Below are positions 1 through 7,188 of a DNA stretch of 9,619 nt, one piece after another (the stretch's first letter is position 1; each line of letters opens with the position of its first letter). A program made the position numbers and the translations under genes. The stretch spans positions 1 to 9,619 of the forward strand of contig CAJWOI010000082.1 in assembly GCA_913044255.1 (NCBI GenBank), given 5' to 3'. Under the pieces are notes generated by a model. The model worked only from the letters and a program-made list of their open reading frames with translations. It was not told where the DNA came from and did no database searches. This DNA comes from an uncultured Alphaproteobacteria bacterium (GTDB taxonomy: Bacteria > Pseudomonadota > Alphaproteobacteria > UBA7887).

Positions 1-795
1 CAGCGACAACACCTCCGCACCCCGCGAGGGGTCGAAGCCAAGATCACTGACATGACTGACCATGTGCGCCAGCGGCACCGACATGGCAACACAGCAACCA
101 ACAGAGGCAATCGATAACGAAGCCTGGATTGCTAAGGGCGTTAGCGGCGAATGCAGCAACGGGGGGTCAACGAACAGCTGCGCCATCGAAGTTCGCGGTT
201 CGGGCACCGGCGGCTTTTGGCGTAAGATCAGTGCCAGCGGCATCATGGTTGCCAACGTGAACAGACCATAGATTAGCGCCGTTTGACGCCAGCCGACGGT
301 GACAATCAGATGGTGGAACACCGTGGGCCACAGCATGCCGGCAAGCCCTTGGCCAGAACCGACGATACCGACTGCAAGGCTCTTATTGTGTTCGAACCAA
401 CGGGTAATGTTAGCAGTCAATGGCCCGAACAGTGCCGATCGGCCGAGGATGCCGAGCATCGCACCGTGGATGAAAAATAACTCCCACTGGCTGGTGACCA
501 AGCTGGTAAAAATGGCGCCAAAGCCGATCATGCTGCCGCCAACGAAGGCGGGTATCACCATTCCATGCCGATCGAAGCACCAGCCCATTAAGATGCCGCC
601 AACACCGGCGCCCAAGTACTGCAGTCCATAGGCGGCTGATGGCACCACGCGGGGCCAACCAAACTCGATGGCGATCTCCTTTAGCGCGACGACGATGAAA
701 TAGATACTACCCGTACCCACCATAATGAATAGTAGTGACGCGACCAGCACAGCACTCCGCTTTCGCACAGCCGGGTCGCTCAGGAAAAGAGGCAT
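1..795 (-). CDS. MFS transporter, monocarboxylate/oxalate-formate type (partial)
   Basis: An inner-membrane major facilitator superfamily carrier. The first 265 codons are in the window and the C-terminal part lies beyond base 1. Several hydrophobic segments are visible, at about residues 15-37, 53-72, 80-100, 105-125, 142-160 and 170-192. GWCFDRHG at 71-78, between the second and third, fits the MFS motif A loop (G-x-x-x-D-R-x-G). The segment from RWFEHNKSLAVGI to GSGQG, about residues 132-150, matches the pattern seen in monocarboxylate and oxalate/formate-type carriers (RWF, then small/charged, then GI..SG). The ATG is preceded by GGAAAGG at short spacing, and an in-frame TAA lies 11 codons upstream. 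It lies 78 bases downstream of the cupin gene on the same strand and may be co-transcribed with it. The substrate cannot be read from the sequence; a small organic acid is an inference from the family. Confidence 0.88.
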   Translation of the reverse strand, partial: MPLFLSDPAVRKRSAVLVASLLFIMVGTGSIYFIVVALKEIAIEFGWPRVVPSAAYGLQYLGAGVGGILMGWCFDRHGMVIPAFVGGSMIGFGAIFTSLVTSQWELFFIHGAMLGILGRSALFGPLTANITRWFEHNKSLAVGIVGSGQGLAGMLWPTVFHHLIVTVGWRQTALIYGLFTLATMMPLALILRQKPPVPEPRTSMAQLFVDPPLLHSPLTPLAIQASLSIASVGCCVAMSVPLAHMVSHVSDLGFDPSRGAEVLSL

Positions 796-873
796 CAGGC
801 CTTTCCGACGTTTCTTTTGGAGATGAACTTAGTCGCTACGGGGGTGGATGGCTAAAAATCTGGCGGTGAAATA

Positions 874-1224
874 TTATTCAATCGGGATAAATAGCGAATG
901 TCGTTCTTCCCCATCCACTGCGGCAGAGAGATGGCCTTTGCCATAGGTGTCTTCCACGAGAAAAATTTCGCCTGCCTTGATGATACGGACTTCGCCATCG
1001 CTGGCTCTGACCTGCACGGCCGCGTCGAGGTTAACTATATATTGACGGCGCGGGGCACGATGCCAATCCAGGTTATAATCGCCAGCGGTGCGACGAAAAA
1101 TTATCCCGGTAGCAGGAATTCTTTCTGAAAGTTGACTGTGACCTTGATCTTTCGCCCAATCGACTTCAACATCTCGAAAATGGGATTCACCATTCTCATC
1201 GGCATAAAGATTGTGGATATGCAT
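874..1224 (-). CDS. Small cupin-like protein
   Basis: A 116-residue, probably cytoplasmic single-domain protein with a cupin-like alternation of short beta strands. The second cupin motif is recognisable around residues 84-100 (AGEIFLVEDTYGKGHLS, with H98). The first motif is reduced: H55 is present, but the usual HxH followed by a Glu is absent, so metal binding may be altered or lost. This could be a sugar- or acid-binding or sensing protein rather than a classical dioxygenase; no substrate can be assigned. The ATG start is well supported by GGAGGAG about 6 bases upstream. It is the first gene of a likely pair with the MFS transporter and is preceded by a palindrome-rich region. Confidence 0.82.
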   Translation of the reverse strand: MHIHNLYADENGESHFRDVEVDWAKDQGHSQLSERIPATGIIFRRTAGDYNLDWHRAPRRQYIVNLDAAVQVRASDGEVRIIKAGEIFLVEDTYGKGHLSAAVDGEERHSLFIPIE

Positions 1225-1332
1225 TTCACTCCTCCGTTCGGTGTTGTTGCAAGGCAGTGCCTGACGCCAGGTCAGCTAGGCTAGCAGTCTCCACCAACCA
1301 TTCAGTGATCATTTTTTTTGTCATAAGCAAAT

Positions 1333-1423
1333 GCTAACGCTTAGTTGATAAACTAAATCGGATCGCCAACATTCAGGTTATCAACCTAACCTCAACAGCA
1401 TTTAGGAATTTCGTGTTGATACG
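1333..1423. promoter_or_regulatory. Operator-like array: three GTTGATA cores
   Basis: GTTGATA occurs at 1344-1350 (plus), 1379-1385 (minus) and 1415-1421 (plus), with centres 35 and 36 bases apart. The first lies in the inverted repeat TTAGTT-GATA-AACTAA (1341-1356, perfect 6-base arms). The second lies in AGGTT-ATC-AACCT (1375-1387, perfect 5-base arms). The third has weaker symmetry. The array sits 110-200 bases upstream of the cupin start, between the convergently read end of the exonuclease I gene and the cupin/MFS pair. This is consistent with binding sites for a dimeric regulator of that pair. The regulator is not visible in the window. Confidence 0.45.
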
Positions 1424-1436
1424 CTCCGTAGTACTA

Positions 1437-2837
1437 TTATCCCACACCTAAATGATTCGGTCGGGCCACTAAAAACTCTCGTATTCTTTCAAGAAATTCA
1501 GTCTCATCCTGATCCGCAGACTCTAGTTCCGACTCCAGATTTACGAGAGCTTTCGAAATGCTCATCCAGGGAACCGGCTCGTCGTCGGTCAAAATCCGAT
1601 AAGCAAGCCAGTCGCTCATCTCCTGTGATGCGCGATCGGACAGAAGGTCGGGTCGTTCGAAATACACCAAGCGATTTGCATACTCGACCAGGCGACGATC
1701 CTGAATCCGTTCAATCAAACCAATCCGATCTTCCCACGATTCCTCATGGAATTCCTCCAGTAGATTTTTATCGGCCCAACTCGTGAAACCATCGTAGATG
1801 CGTTTTTCGAGGTGCTGAGAAGGTTCCTGATCAGCGAACCTTTTCGACAACGCCTCACCTACCCGTGCCCTAAAAGTCCGGTCGTTTTGAATCACCTCGA
1901 TCCGTCGATTTCGTTCTGATTCCGGCACAGAAAGGGCTTTCGTATCCGCTGGCGCGTGCTCCGCTGGCATCATGATGGGTTGGCGGTTCGCGATGAGAAC
2001 TCGGATCGGTTTTGGGCTTTTGTTGAAAACCTCGATCAGTTCCTCCACTGATAAAGACAGATATTTGTCGGGATCGGAATTTAAGTCGAATACCGCGAGC
2101 TGACTATCGTAGTCCGGATTGCATCCGCAATAGGTAACCAGCCAAGAATACATATGGCCAAAATAACGTTCGTTAAGGGCAAAACATGATTCCGTCATTA
2201 CGTAGTCAACGACTTGTTTCTTATTCACAAACCTGCGCATGCTTTGCCATATTCCATTCGCCCGTTCCTTTACGAGATCCGCAACAAATATCGTCGCTTC
2301 TACGTCCCCCATGGCATCGTGCGCCCGATTATGGTCAAAACCATTGATCGGGGCCAATCGATCTAGTTTGAACGTTTGCTTTTCTTTTTCGTTGATTGGC
2401 ACTGAAATAGTATTCGGTTGATAAATATGTGCGGCATGTGCAATGCGCATGGCATCGGAACGTTGGTTTCCATTTGTATTGGTTAGATAAGCTGGGTGTA
2501 GGGTTTGAAACAATGCCTGCCGCAGTAATTCTTCGTCGAAAGCAATGGAATTGTAGCCGATGAAAGTTGCCGGGCTCCACTCCATCAATTTTTGTCGTAT
2601 TTCCCGAACTGCCTGGTAGTGGGTGGGAAGAGCGGGATCGGTCAAAGTCTCAGGTGAAATTCCGGTAACAAGCAATGCTTTAGGAGAAGGAATGACATGA
2701 GGCAGTAGACGGCAACGAATTTCGAACCGTTCGATTTCATTGAGGTCATCGTCAGTCTTGATCGCGGCAAATTGCAAAATCTGAGCGAAAGCCGTCGAAA
2801 CATCGGTTGTTTCGGTGTCGTAGAACACGTACGGCAT
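1437..2837 (-). CDS. sbcB: Exodeoxyribonuclease I (DEDDh 3'-5' exonuclease)
   Basis: Degrades single-stranded DNA 3' to 5' and acts in recombination and mismatch repair. The 466 residues compare with about 475 in E. coli SbcB. All catalytic residues of the DEDDh fold are visible: D7 and E9 in FYDTETT, D101 in GYNSIAFDEE, and H173 and D178 in RAHDAMGDVEAT. The five-residue H-to-D spacing is the same as in E. coli ExoI. The exonuclease domain covers about residues 1-190; the remainder matches the ExoI-specific SH3-like and helical C-terminal region in length. The ATG has AGGGAC about 8 bases upstream. It begins 26 bases after queE on the same strand, so it is probably the last gene of the transglutaminase-queC-queE-sbcB run. 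No convincing terminator is seen after its stop. Confidence 0.95.
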   Translation of the reverse strand: MPYVFYDTETTDVSTAFAQILQFAAIKTDDDLNEIERFEIRCRLLPHVIPSPKALLVTGISPETLTDPALPTHYQAVREIRQKLMEWSPATFIGYNSIAFDEELLRQALFQTLHPAYLTNTNGNQRSDAMRIAHAAHIYQPNTISVPINEKEKQTFKLDRLAPINGFDHNRAHDAMGDVEATIFVADLVKERANGIWQSMRRFVNKKQVVDYVMTESCFALNERYFGHMYSWLVTYCGCNPDYDSQLAVFDLNSDPDKYLSLSVEELIEVFNKSPKPIRVLIANRQPIMMPAEHAPADTKALSVPESERNRRIEVIQNDRTFRARVGEALSKRFADQEPSQHLEKRIYDGFTSWADKNLLEEFHEESWEDRIGLIERIQDRRLVEYANRLVYFERPDLLSDRASQEMSDWLAYRILTDDEPVPWMSISKALVNLESELESADQDETEFLERIREFLVARPNHLGVG

Positions 2838-2863
2838 CCAAGTCCCTATAGCATTGTAGGCGC

Positions 2864-3499
2864 CTATGGTATTCCAGCTACTTTATGAGCTTGTATGCTC
2901 AAACGCCAGTTGGGATTTTCAAGGCAGTAAGTAACCGTAGCCCTCGTATTCTGCGCGAGATCGGGCCCATACATGGGTTGCAGGCAAAAGTAATCAAATG
3001 CGAGACTTTCGTATTGTTCCGGCGTCGCACACTCCTGCGGGTAAACCAATTTCAACTCCTCCCCACTCCGAATAACGAGATCCGAACCCGCCTTTGGACT
3101 GACGCAAATCCAATCGATCCCGACCGGGGCTAGCAACGTTCCGTTGGTCTCAATGGCGATCTCGAACCCAATAGAATGCAGCGCGTCGACAAGTGCCTTA
3201 TCGAGCTGCAGCAAGGGCTCGCCACCCGTGCAGACCACGAACCGTTCCTTGCCCGCACTTGCGGGCCATGTGTTTTGCACAGCCGCTGCCAATTCCTCCG
3301 CACCGGCAAATTTCCCACCCCCCGGCCCATCGGTGCCCACAAATTCCGTGTCACAAAACCTGCAGATTGCCGCATCTCGATCCTTTTCCAACCCGCTCCA
3401 CAAATTGCACCCAGAAAAGCGACAAAATACTGCCGGCCTTCCCGCATTCGCCCCCTCTCCTTGCAAGGTATAAAACATTTCTTTTACGCTATAGGCCAT
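2864..3499 (-). CDS. queE: 7-carboxy-7-deazaguanine synthase QueE
   Basis: Radical SAM enzyme that converts 6-carboxytetrahydropterin to 7-carboxy-7-deazaguanine in preQ0/queuosine synthesis. It is a 211-residue cytoplasmic protein, a typical length. The opening EMFYTLQGEGANAGRPAVFC is the family signature. The [4Fe-4S]-binding cysteines are C31, C46 and C49, which is CX14CX2C instead of the standard CX3CX2C; this expanded form is known for QueE of many proteobacteria. CTGGEPLL supplies the GGE motif for SAM binding. The C-terminal QAHKVAGIP is also characteristic. It starts 3 bases after the queC stop, and its likely ribosome-binding sequence (GGTGGG) lies within the end of queC, implying translational coupling. 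Confidence 0.96.
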   Translation of the reverse strand: MAYSVKEMFYTLQGEGANAGRPAVFCRFSGCNLWSGLEKDRDAAICRFCDTEFVGTDGPGGGKFAGAEELAAAVQNTWPASAGKERFVVCTGGEPLLQLDKALVDALHSIGFEIAIETNGTLLAPVGIDWICVSPKAGSDLVIRSGEELKLVYPQECATPEQYESLAFDYFCLQPMYGPDLAQNTRATVTYCLENPNWRLSIQAHKVAGIP

Positions 3500-3502
3500 C
3501 GA

Positions 3503-4225
3503 TTAACCCACCGCCGTTTCCTGTCCGCTTTTGGAGTAGGATTTCCATCCCTTGAAACGAAGCTCGCAAGCAGGACAAGTCCCGCAACCGTATCCCCATG
3601 AATGCCTTTTCAGGCGTTCCCCGAGATAACAAGTGTGGGTTTCTTCGATGATTACACGGACGAGGTCCCGGCCACCCAATTGCTCCGCAAGAGCCCAACT
3701 GTCCGCTTTGTCGATCCACATTAAAGGTGTGTGGAGCACGAAATGAGTGCCCATTCCCAAATTCATCGCTGCCTGAAATGCTTTGAGCGTCGCCTCCCGG
3801 CAATCAGGATATCCCGAATAGTCGGTCTCGCACATACCAGCAACCAAATGTTTAAACCCTCTCCGATAGGCCACGATTCCGGCAAATGTAAGGAATACTA
3901 AATTGCGCCCCGGCACGAAGGTCGTAGGAAGCCCGTTCTCTCCCATAGCGATCTCGACATCACGGGTTAGGGCCGTATCACTTACCTCGCCCAGTACGGA
4001 TAGATCGACCAAATGATCCTCGCCAAGTCGTTCCCCCCACCTCGGTACTTTATCTCGTATCGCACGCAACACGTTGGGGCGACATTTCATTTCGATTGCG
4101 TGGCGCTGTCCATATTCGAAGCCGAGTGTTTCCACCTCGTCATACCGCTCCAAAGCCCAGGCAAGACACGTAGTGCTGTCCTGTCCGCCAGAAAATAGAA
4201 CAAGTGCCTTTTCGGAAACAGCCAT
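3503..4225 (-). CDS. queC: 7-cyano-7-deazaguanine synthase QueC
   Basis: ATP-dependent ligase that turns the QueE product (7-carboxy-7-deazaguanine) plus ammonia into preQ0, the precursor of queuosine in tRNA. From the chosen start it has 240 residues. The PP-loop SGGQDS is at 12-17. FVPGRNLVFLT (103-113) and ETDYSGYPDCR (133-143) are family blocks. The zinc site is formed by C199, C214, C217 and C220 (C-x14-CxxCxxC). The frame stays open to an in-frame ATG at 4285, which would add 20 residues. I chose 4225 because family members start just before the AxVLFSGGQDS strand; neither start has a strong Shine-Dalgarno sequence. It is followed 3 bases later by queE and preceded by the transglutaminase gene. 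Confidence 0.95.
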   Translation of the reverse strand: MAVSEKALVLFSGGQDSTTCLAWALERYDEVETLGFEYGQRHAIEMKCRPNVLRAIRDKVPRWGERLGEDHLVDLSVLGEVSDTALTRDVEIAMGENGLPTTFVPGRNLVFLTFAGIVAYRRGFKHLVAGMCETDYSGYPDCREATLKAFQAAMNLGMGTHFVLHTPLMWIDKADSWALAEQLGGRDLVRVIIEETHTCYLGERLKRHSWGYGCGTCPACELRFKGWKSYSKSGQETAVG

Positions 4226-4311
4226 ATCCCTACGCACACCACGTAAGAGTATGCGCTCGCCACTCGTGGTCCGGTAAGCATGCATTTCGGCTGCACGAAG
4301 AAAACATGCTC

Positions 4312-5790
4312 CTATTCGGGATCAACATACTCAACATCTATGACGTGAAAATCATATGAGGAAGGAATGTAGTTGTTGCGTTGGAACTGGATATGAGTGA
4401 TCGGCGTCGCCATATGACCCCACGTCGCATCAACGCCGTGCCATTTTCCATCAATCAAAACTTCATTCCAAGCGTGCAAACCAAATTTCCGTTCCTCGTA
4501 ATTTAGCAATCCCCGCACCTCTCGTGTGGGAATACCAGCAGCCCGCGCCAAAGTGTTGAATAGCAAAGTATGCTCTGAGCAGTCCCCTTTTCGTTTCTTG
4601 AGGATCTCGAAGGTGCTCATACTGTTGCTAGTATAATCATCCACAATATAGCGACCGACGTGATCTAAAAGTACCTTCACTTTTTGCCATTCATCTGTCA
4701 CAGGCCCCACCACCCTCTGAACCATTTCCCGTATGGCAGCATCTTCGATCGGATAAAGAGAACTTTCTTGTAAGTTTTCCTTTCTGTCTTCTGGAAGTCC
4801 CAACTCGCGGGAGCCAATTTTTTTTCCCAGAACGAGAAAATTTTTCCCATCTTCCGAGTAGACTTTCTGCTGATGACCAGAGCGAATTCCCCCGTCATAG
4901 GTGCCAACGATTTCCAGGGTTATTTTGCTGACCCTAGCGAGAGGAGGGATCGTTCTATCAACAGAGACAATGGCATCCTCGAAAGTAAATCCTCCAAAAC
5001 CGATATCACTTTTCGCCTGCTCTTCACTTTCTAGGTCGGTATGCCCCCCGATCTCAGAGTACTTAAGCGGTGTGCCGTCTCCAGAAAGAACGGTTTTGAA
5101 AGAGTGACGAGCATCGCTCTGTACAGTATCAACCTGGTAATATTTCAGAGGCACGCCATCGCGAAACGTTTCATCAATCCCGCGCAGTATGTCGGTCTCA
5201 CTCGAGATCTCAAAAGTTTCCAAGTCATAATACTTGTACTCGATAGTATCTCCTACGCTCCAATTCTTGTACTTTCGCAATAACAATTCCACTCGATAGA
5301 CTTCGTCAAACCGCAAGGAAAATCCTTGCACGTTGTATGAAAAATTAATCCCATCGTTATTCACATCAACACGCACATTGCCATCCGTGATAGTTGCTGT
5401 CGTTATGCGAATTTCGTCGTTGTGCTCATAACGATCTTCAACGCGGCTTAGTAAAAAACCGTCTCCGATACGGTAATACTCCTTGGAATGATTTCGGATC
5501 ACAGTCTGATCATCATAAAAACGTCTGTCGACTTGGACACGGTCAAGCAATTTGATTTCGCTCTTGTCCTCAAAAACCCAGTAGTCCCCTTCTCGGTATT
5601 CTTCGGTGTGCCACCATCCATATTTTTGATCGTTTTGATCATAGATACCAAACCACAGATCATTGAAAATCGGATCTTCGAAATATTCGAGAATATCTTT
5701 TTCGACTATATCTCGTCCGTTCGCCACTCCAGTGAGCAGTAACGAAATCAAAAAGAGACCAACGCATGAGGTCAGGAGGTTTTTCATCAT
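4312..5790 (-). CDS. Secreted transglutaminase-like protein
   Basis: A 492-residue exported protein with a C-terminal transglutaminase-like (papain-fold) domain. Residues 1-25 form a Sec-type signal peptide (MMK basic start, hydrophobic stretch to about 20, likely cleavage after VANG), so the protein should act in the periplasm or outside. The catalytic triad is readable: C404 in KGDCSEH, H439 in LHAWNE and D454 in GVDATWG. Residues 30-300 are rich in charged, aromatic beta strands and contain no motif I can name; they resemble the large N-terminal beta regions common in bacterial transglutaminase-like proteins. Such proteins act as proteases, amidases or cross-linkers, and the sequence does not decide which. 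Two ATGs are adjacent (5790 and 5787). A promoter lies about 230 bases upstream, and queC follows. Confidence 0.85.
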   Translation of the reverse strand: MMKNLLTSCVGLFLISLLLTGVANGRDIVEKDILEYFEDPIFNDLWFGIYDQNDQKYGWWHTEEYREGDYWVFEDKSEIKLLDRVQVDRRFYDDQTVIRNHSKEYYRIGDGFLLSRVEDRYEHNDEIRITTATITDGNVRVDVNNDGINFSYNVQGFSLRFDEVYRVELLLRKYKNWSVGDTIEYKYYDLETFEISSETDILRGIDETFRDGVPLKYYQVDTVQSDARHSFKTVLSGDGTPLKYSEIGGHTDLESEEQAKSDIGFGGFTFEDAIVSVDRTIPPLARVSKITLEIVGTYDGGIRSGHQQKVYSEDGKNFLVLGKKIGSRELGLPEDRKENLQESSLYPIEDAAIREMVQRVVGPVTDEWQKVKVLLDHVGRYIVDDYTSNSMSTFEILKKRKGDCSEHTLLFNTLARAAGIPTREVRGLLNYEERKFGLHAWNEVLIDGKWHGVDATWGHMATPITHIQFQRNNYIPSSYDFHVIDVEYVDPE

Positions 5791-6018
5791 TTAGTGAGCA
5801 ACCAACTCCGCTGCTATTCTCGGACAAAGCCCAGCACAAATCCGATCACGTTTGCGGGGTGACCAGTTCCATTGTCATGGTGCTTTTGCAACGATAGCAT
5901 ACCGGAGTGATGACCATTTTTGTACTGTGTCGAAAAGATAGCAAGCCCGAGCCCGGCAGCACAACACGATTGGAGGCGGCTGAGCAGTCTATCGGTGGTA
6001 GGCGGCGTGCCGTTCCTC
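5791..6018 (-). other. Long leader of the transglutaminase operon with short ORFs
   Basis: If the promoter at 6026-6053 is real, the transcript carries about 230 bases before the transglutaminase start. Two overlapping short minus-strand frames lie here: 5846-5917 (23 residues, containing CYRCKS, a CxxC pair) and 5814-5900 (28 residues, with a hydrophobic end NVIGFVLGFV), the latter stopping 24 bases before the transglutaminase ATG. Neither has a good ribosome-binding site. They may be chance frames, a leader peptide or gene debris. Confidence 0.3.
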
Positions 6019-6025
6019 CGCTCCT

Positions 6026-6053
6026 ATTATACCTCTATGAGAAGCAGTGCCAA
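6026..6053 (-). promoter_or_regulatory. Sigma70-type promoter for the transglutaminase operon
   Basis: On the minus strand, TTGGCA (6053-6048) is separated by 16 bases from a perfect TATAAT (6031-6026). Transcription would start near 6018 and run into the transglutaminase, queC, queE and exonuclease I genes. The -35 box overlaps the T-run of the terminator-like hairpin just upstream. Confidence 0.6.
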
Positions 6054-6079
6054 AAAACGGTCGCCAACCAACACCACCG
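6052..6079 (-). terminator. Terminator-like hairpin after the bactofilin operon
   Basis: On the minus strand, three bases after the stop of the acidic membrane protein gene, CGGT (6079-6076) pairs with ACCG (6061-6058). One G-G mismatch and two further pairs extend the stem inward. It is followed directly by six Ts (6057-6052). The stem is short, so termination may be partial. Confidence 0.4.
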
Positions 6080-6082
6080 ATA

Positions 6083-6535
6083 TTATTTGGCCCAGTTCTC
6101 GATATCATTGTCTTCTTCTTCAAAACCTACCGCTTCAAATACATCGTACGGTTTTTTATGTGAATCGGATGCCTCCTCTACAGAATGCTTTTTGCCCTCA
6201 ATAGCATCCGATCCCGGTTCTGGTGCGACAAAGCTTACGGACGTCGTTGTCTGCTTCGAGGGATGATCTTCCGTTTCTGTCTCAATGCCCAACAACGTAT
6301 GGGACGTTTCTTCCGCATGGAGCGCTTCTGCAAGCCCAGAATTCTCTGGCAACTGGGTAAGCATGTCCATGGGAATGACTTCTTCCTCCAGAACGATCGC
6401 TTCATCCAAAACTAGCGACGGAGCTTCAATCGCGCTCGAGACCTGAGGCTCCGTTTCCGAGTGCTGTAAGATGTGTTCAACACCAACAATTGTTCCTATA
6501 ATCAGGCTATAGGCAGCCAACAGCTCTAGAACCAT
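6083..6535 (-). CDS. Small acidic single-pass membrane protein
   Basis: A 150-residue protein that I do not recognise. Residues 2-20 (LELLAAYSLIIGTIVG) form one hydrophobic segment suited to an N-terminal membrane anchor. The remaining 125 or so residues are strongly acidic and low in hydrophobic structure (runs such as VLEEEVI, EEEDND), suggesting an intrinsically disordered tail. No catalytic motif is visible. Its ATG overlaps the bactofilin stop as TAATG, so translation is probably coupled and the two proteins made together. A role as membrane partner, anchor or regulator of the bactofilin polymer is inferred only from this arrangement. A terminator-like hairpin follows 3 bases after its stop. 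Confidence 0.75.
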   Translation of the reverse strand: MVLELLAAYSLIIGTIVGVEHILQHSETEPQVSSAIEAPSLVLDEAIVLEEEVIPMDMLTQLPENSGLAEALHAEETSHTLLGIETETEDHPSKQTTTSVSFVAPEPGSDAIEGKKHSVEEASDSHKKPYDVFEAVGFEEEDNDIENWAK

Positions 6536-7188
6536 TAGGATTGCACTCCTGCTCGAATTTCGGGGATTTCCGGATTGACACGTTCAATTTCGGATATTTT
6601 TTCTTGCGGACGGGTAGGCGCCCGTTCGCCAACAAAAACTGTTGCATTGTTACTTGACCCCTTGGGAGTTGTAATTTCTTCGAGTTCTCCACTGGCCAGT
6701 CCTCCTAGTTCGATGCGGATGGCACCATAGGAAAGCTTTCCAGAAAAGCGTCCGGCAGCACGAATCATGACTTTCTCTTGGACTCTGGCACTCCCGCTCA
6801 AGGACCCTGAGATTTCAGCGGTCCTTGTGACCACTGTGCCTTTCAGGATTCCTCCCTCATCAATGATGAGGCGGTCGCATTCTATTTCAGCTTCGACTTC
6901 TCCATGCACTTCCAAGGTCTTGCATCGCTCAATGTTGCCCTTCAAGGACACTCCCGAACCGACAACGAGTTTCCCTTTTTCAGTTTTTGACTGTTTTAAG
7001 GATGCGCCGTTGGACACGAAGGGAGCCATTTGCGGTTTCATACCAATAGGAAAGTAGATGGATTCCTTATCGTCTTTTAGTGGTTCCAACGAGGACGTTG
7101 CGTAAGAAGATTTCTTAGCTCCCTTTGGTGGTTCAGAACCATTCGTTTTTGCCATCAGCCCTTTGATTTGAAGAGACAGATCTTTCAT
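6535..7188 (-). CDS. Bactofilin family cytoskeletal protein
   Basis: Bactofilins polymerise without nucleotide into filaments at the cytoplasmic face of the membrane and recruit cell-wall or morphogenetic factors. This 217-residue protein has a disordered N-terminal region (about 1-70). The central domain (about 72-171) shows the short repeating beta turns of a right-handed beta helix: VVGSGVSLKGNI, VHGEVEAEIECD, IDEGGILKGTV, ISGSLSGSARV, IRAAGRFSGKL and IELGGLASGEL. A polar, proline-containing tail (172-217) follows. The N-terminal region is longer than in the smallest family members but within the usual range. ATG at 7188 has AGGGGA 9 bases upstream. The stop overlaps the start of the acidic membrane protein. 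No M23 peptidase, a frequent bactofilin neighbour, is present in the window. Confidence 0.93.
   Translation of the reverse strand: MKDLSLQIKGLMAKTNGSEPPKGAKKSSYATSSLEPLKDDKESIYFPIGMKPQMAPFVSNGASLKQSKTEKGKLVVGSGVSLKGNIERCKTLEVHGEVEAEIECDRLIIDEGGILKGTVVTRTAEISGSLSGSARVQEKVMIRAAGRFSGKLSYGAIRIELGGLASGELEEITTPKGSSNNATVFVGERAPTRPQEKISEIERVNPEIPEIRAGVQS

Noticed and set aside
62..658. Plus- and minus-strand frames of 65-110 codons within the first 660 bases
   Set aside because: All overlap the MFS transporter, whose minus-strand frame gives a continuous membrane protein with family motifs.
1305..1325. TGATCA followed by eight Ts as a plus-strand terminator
   Set aside because: The palindrome is AT-rich and short, and no plus-strand gene precedes it.
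1225..1436. Sigma70 promoter for the cupin gene
   Set aside because: No -35/-10 pair with acceptable match and spacing could be found by eye, although a promoter must lie here if the gene is expressed alone.
3130..3601. Long plus-strand open frames across queE and queC (up to 141 codons)
   Set aside because: They lie opposite well-identified genes, are rich in low-complexity Pro/Ser/Arg stretches and have no family features; they are shadow frames.
4226..4285. Longer QueC beginning at the ATG at 4285
   Set aside because: The extra 20 residues have no family counterpart and there is no ribosome-binding sequence before 4285; the 240-residue form fits the family length better, though the start is not certain.
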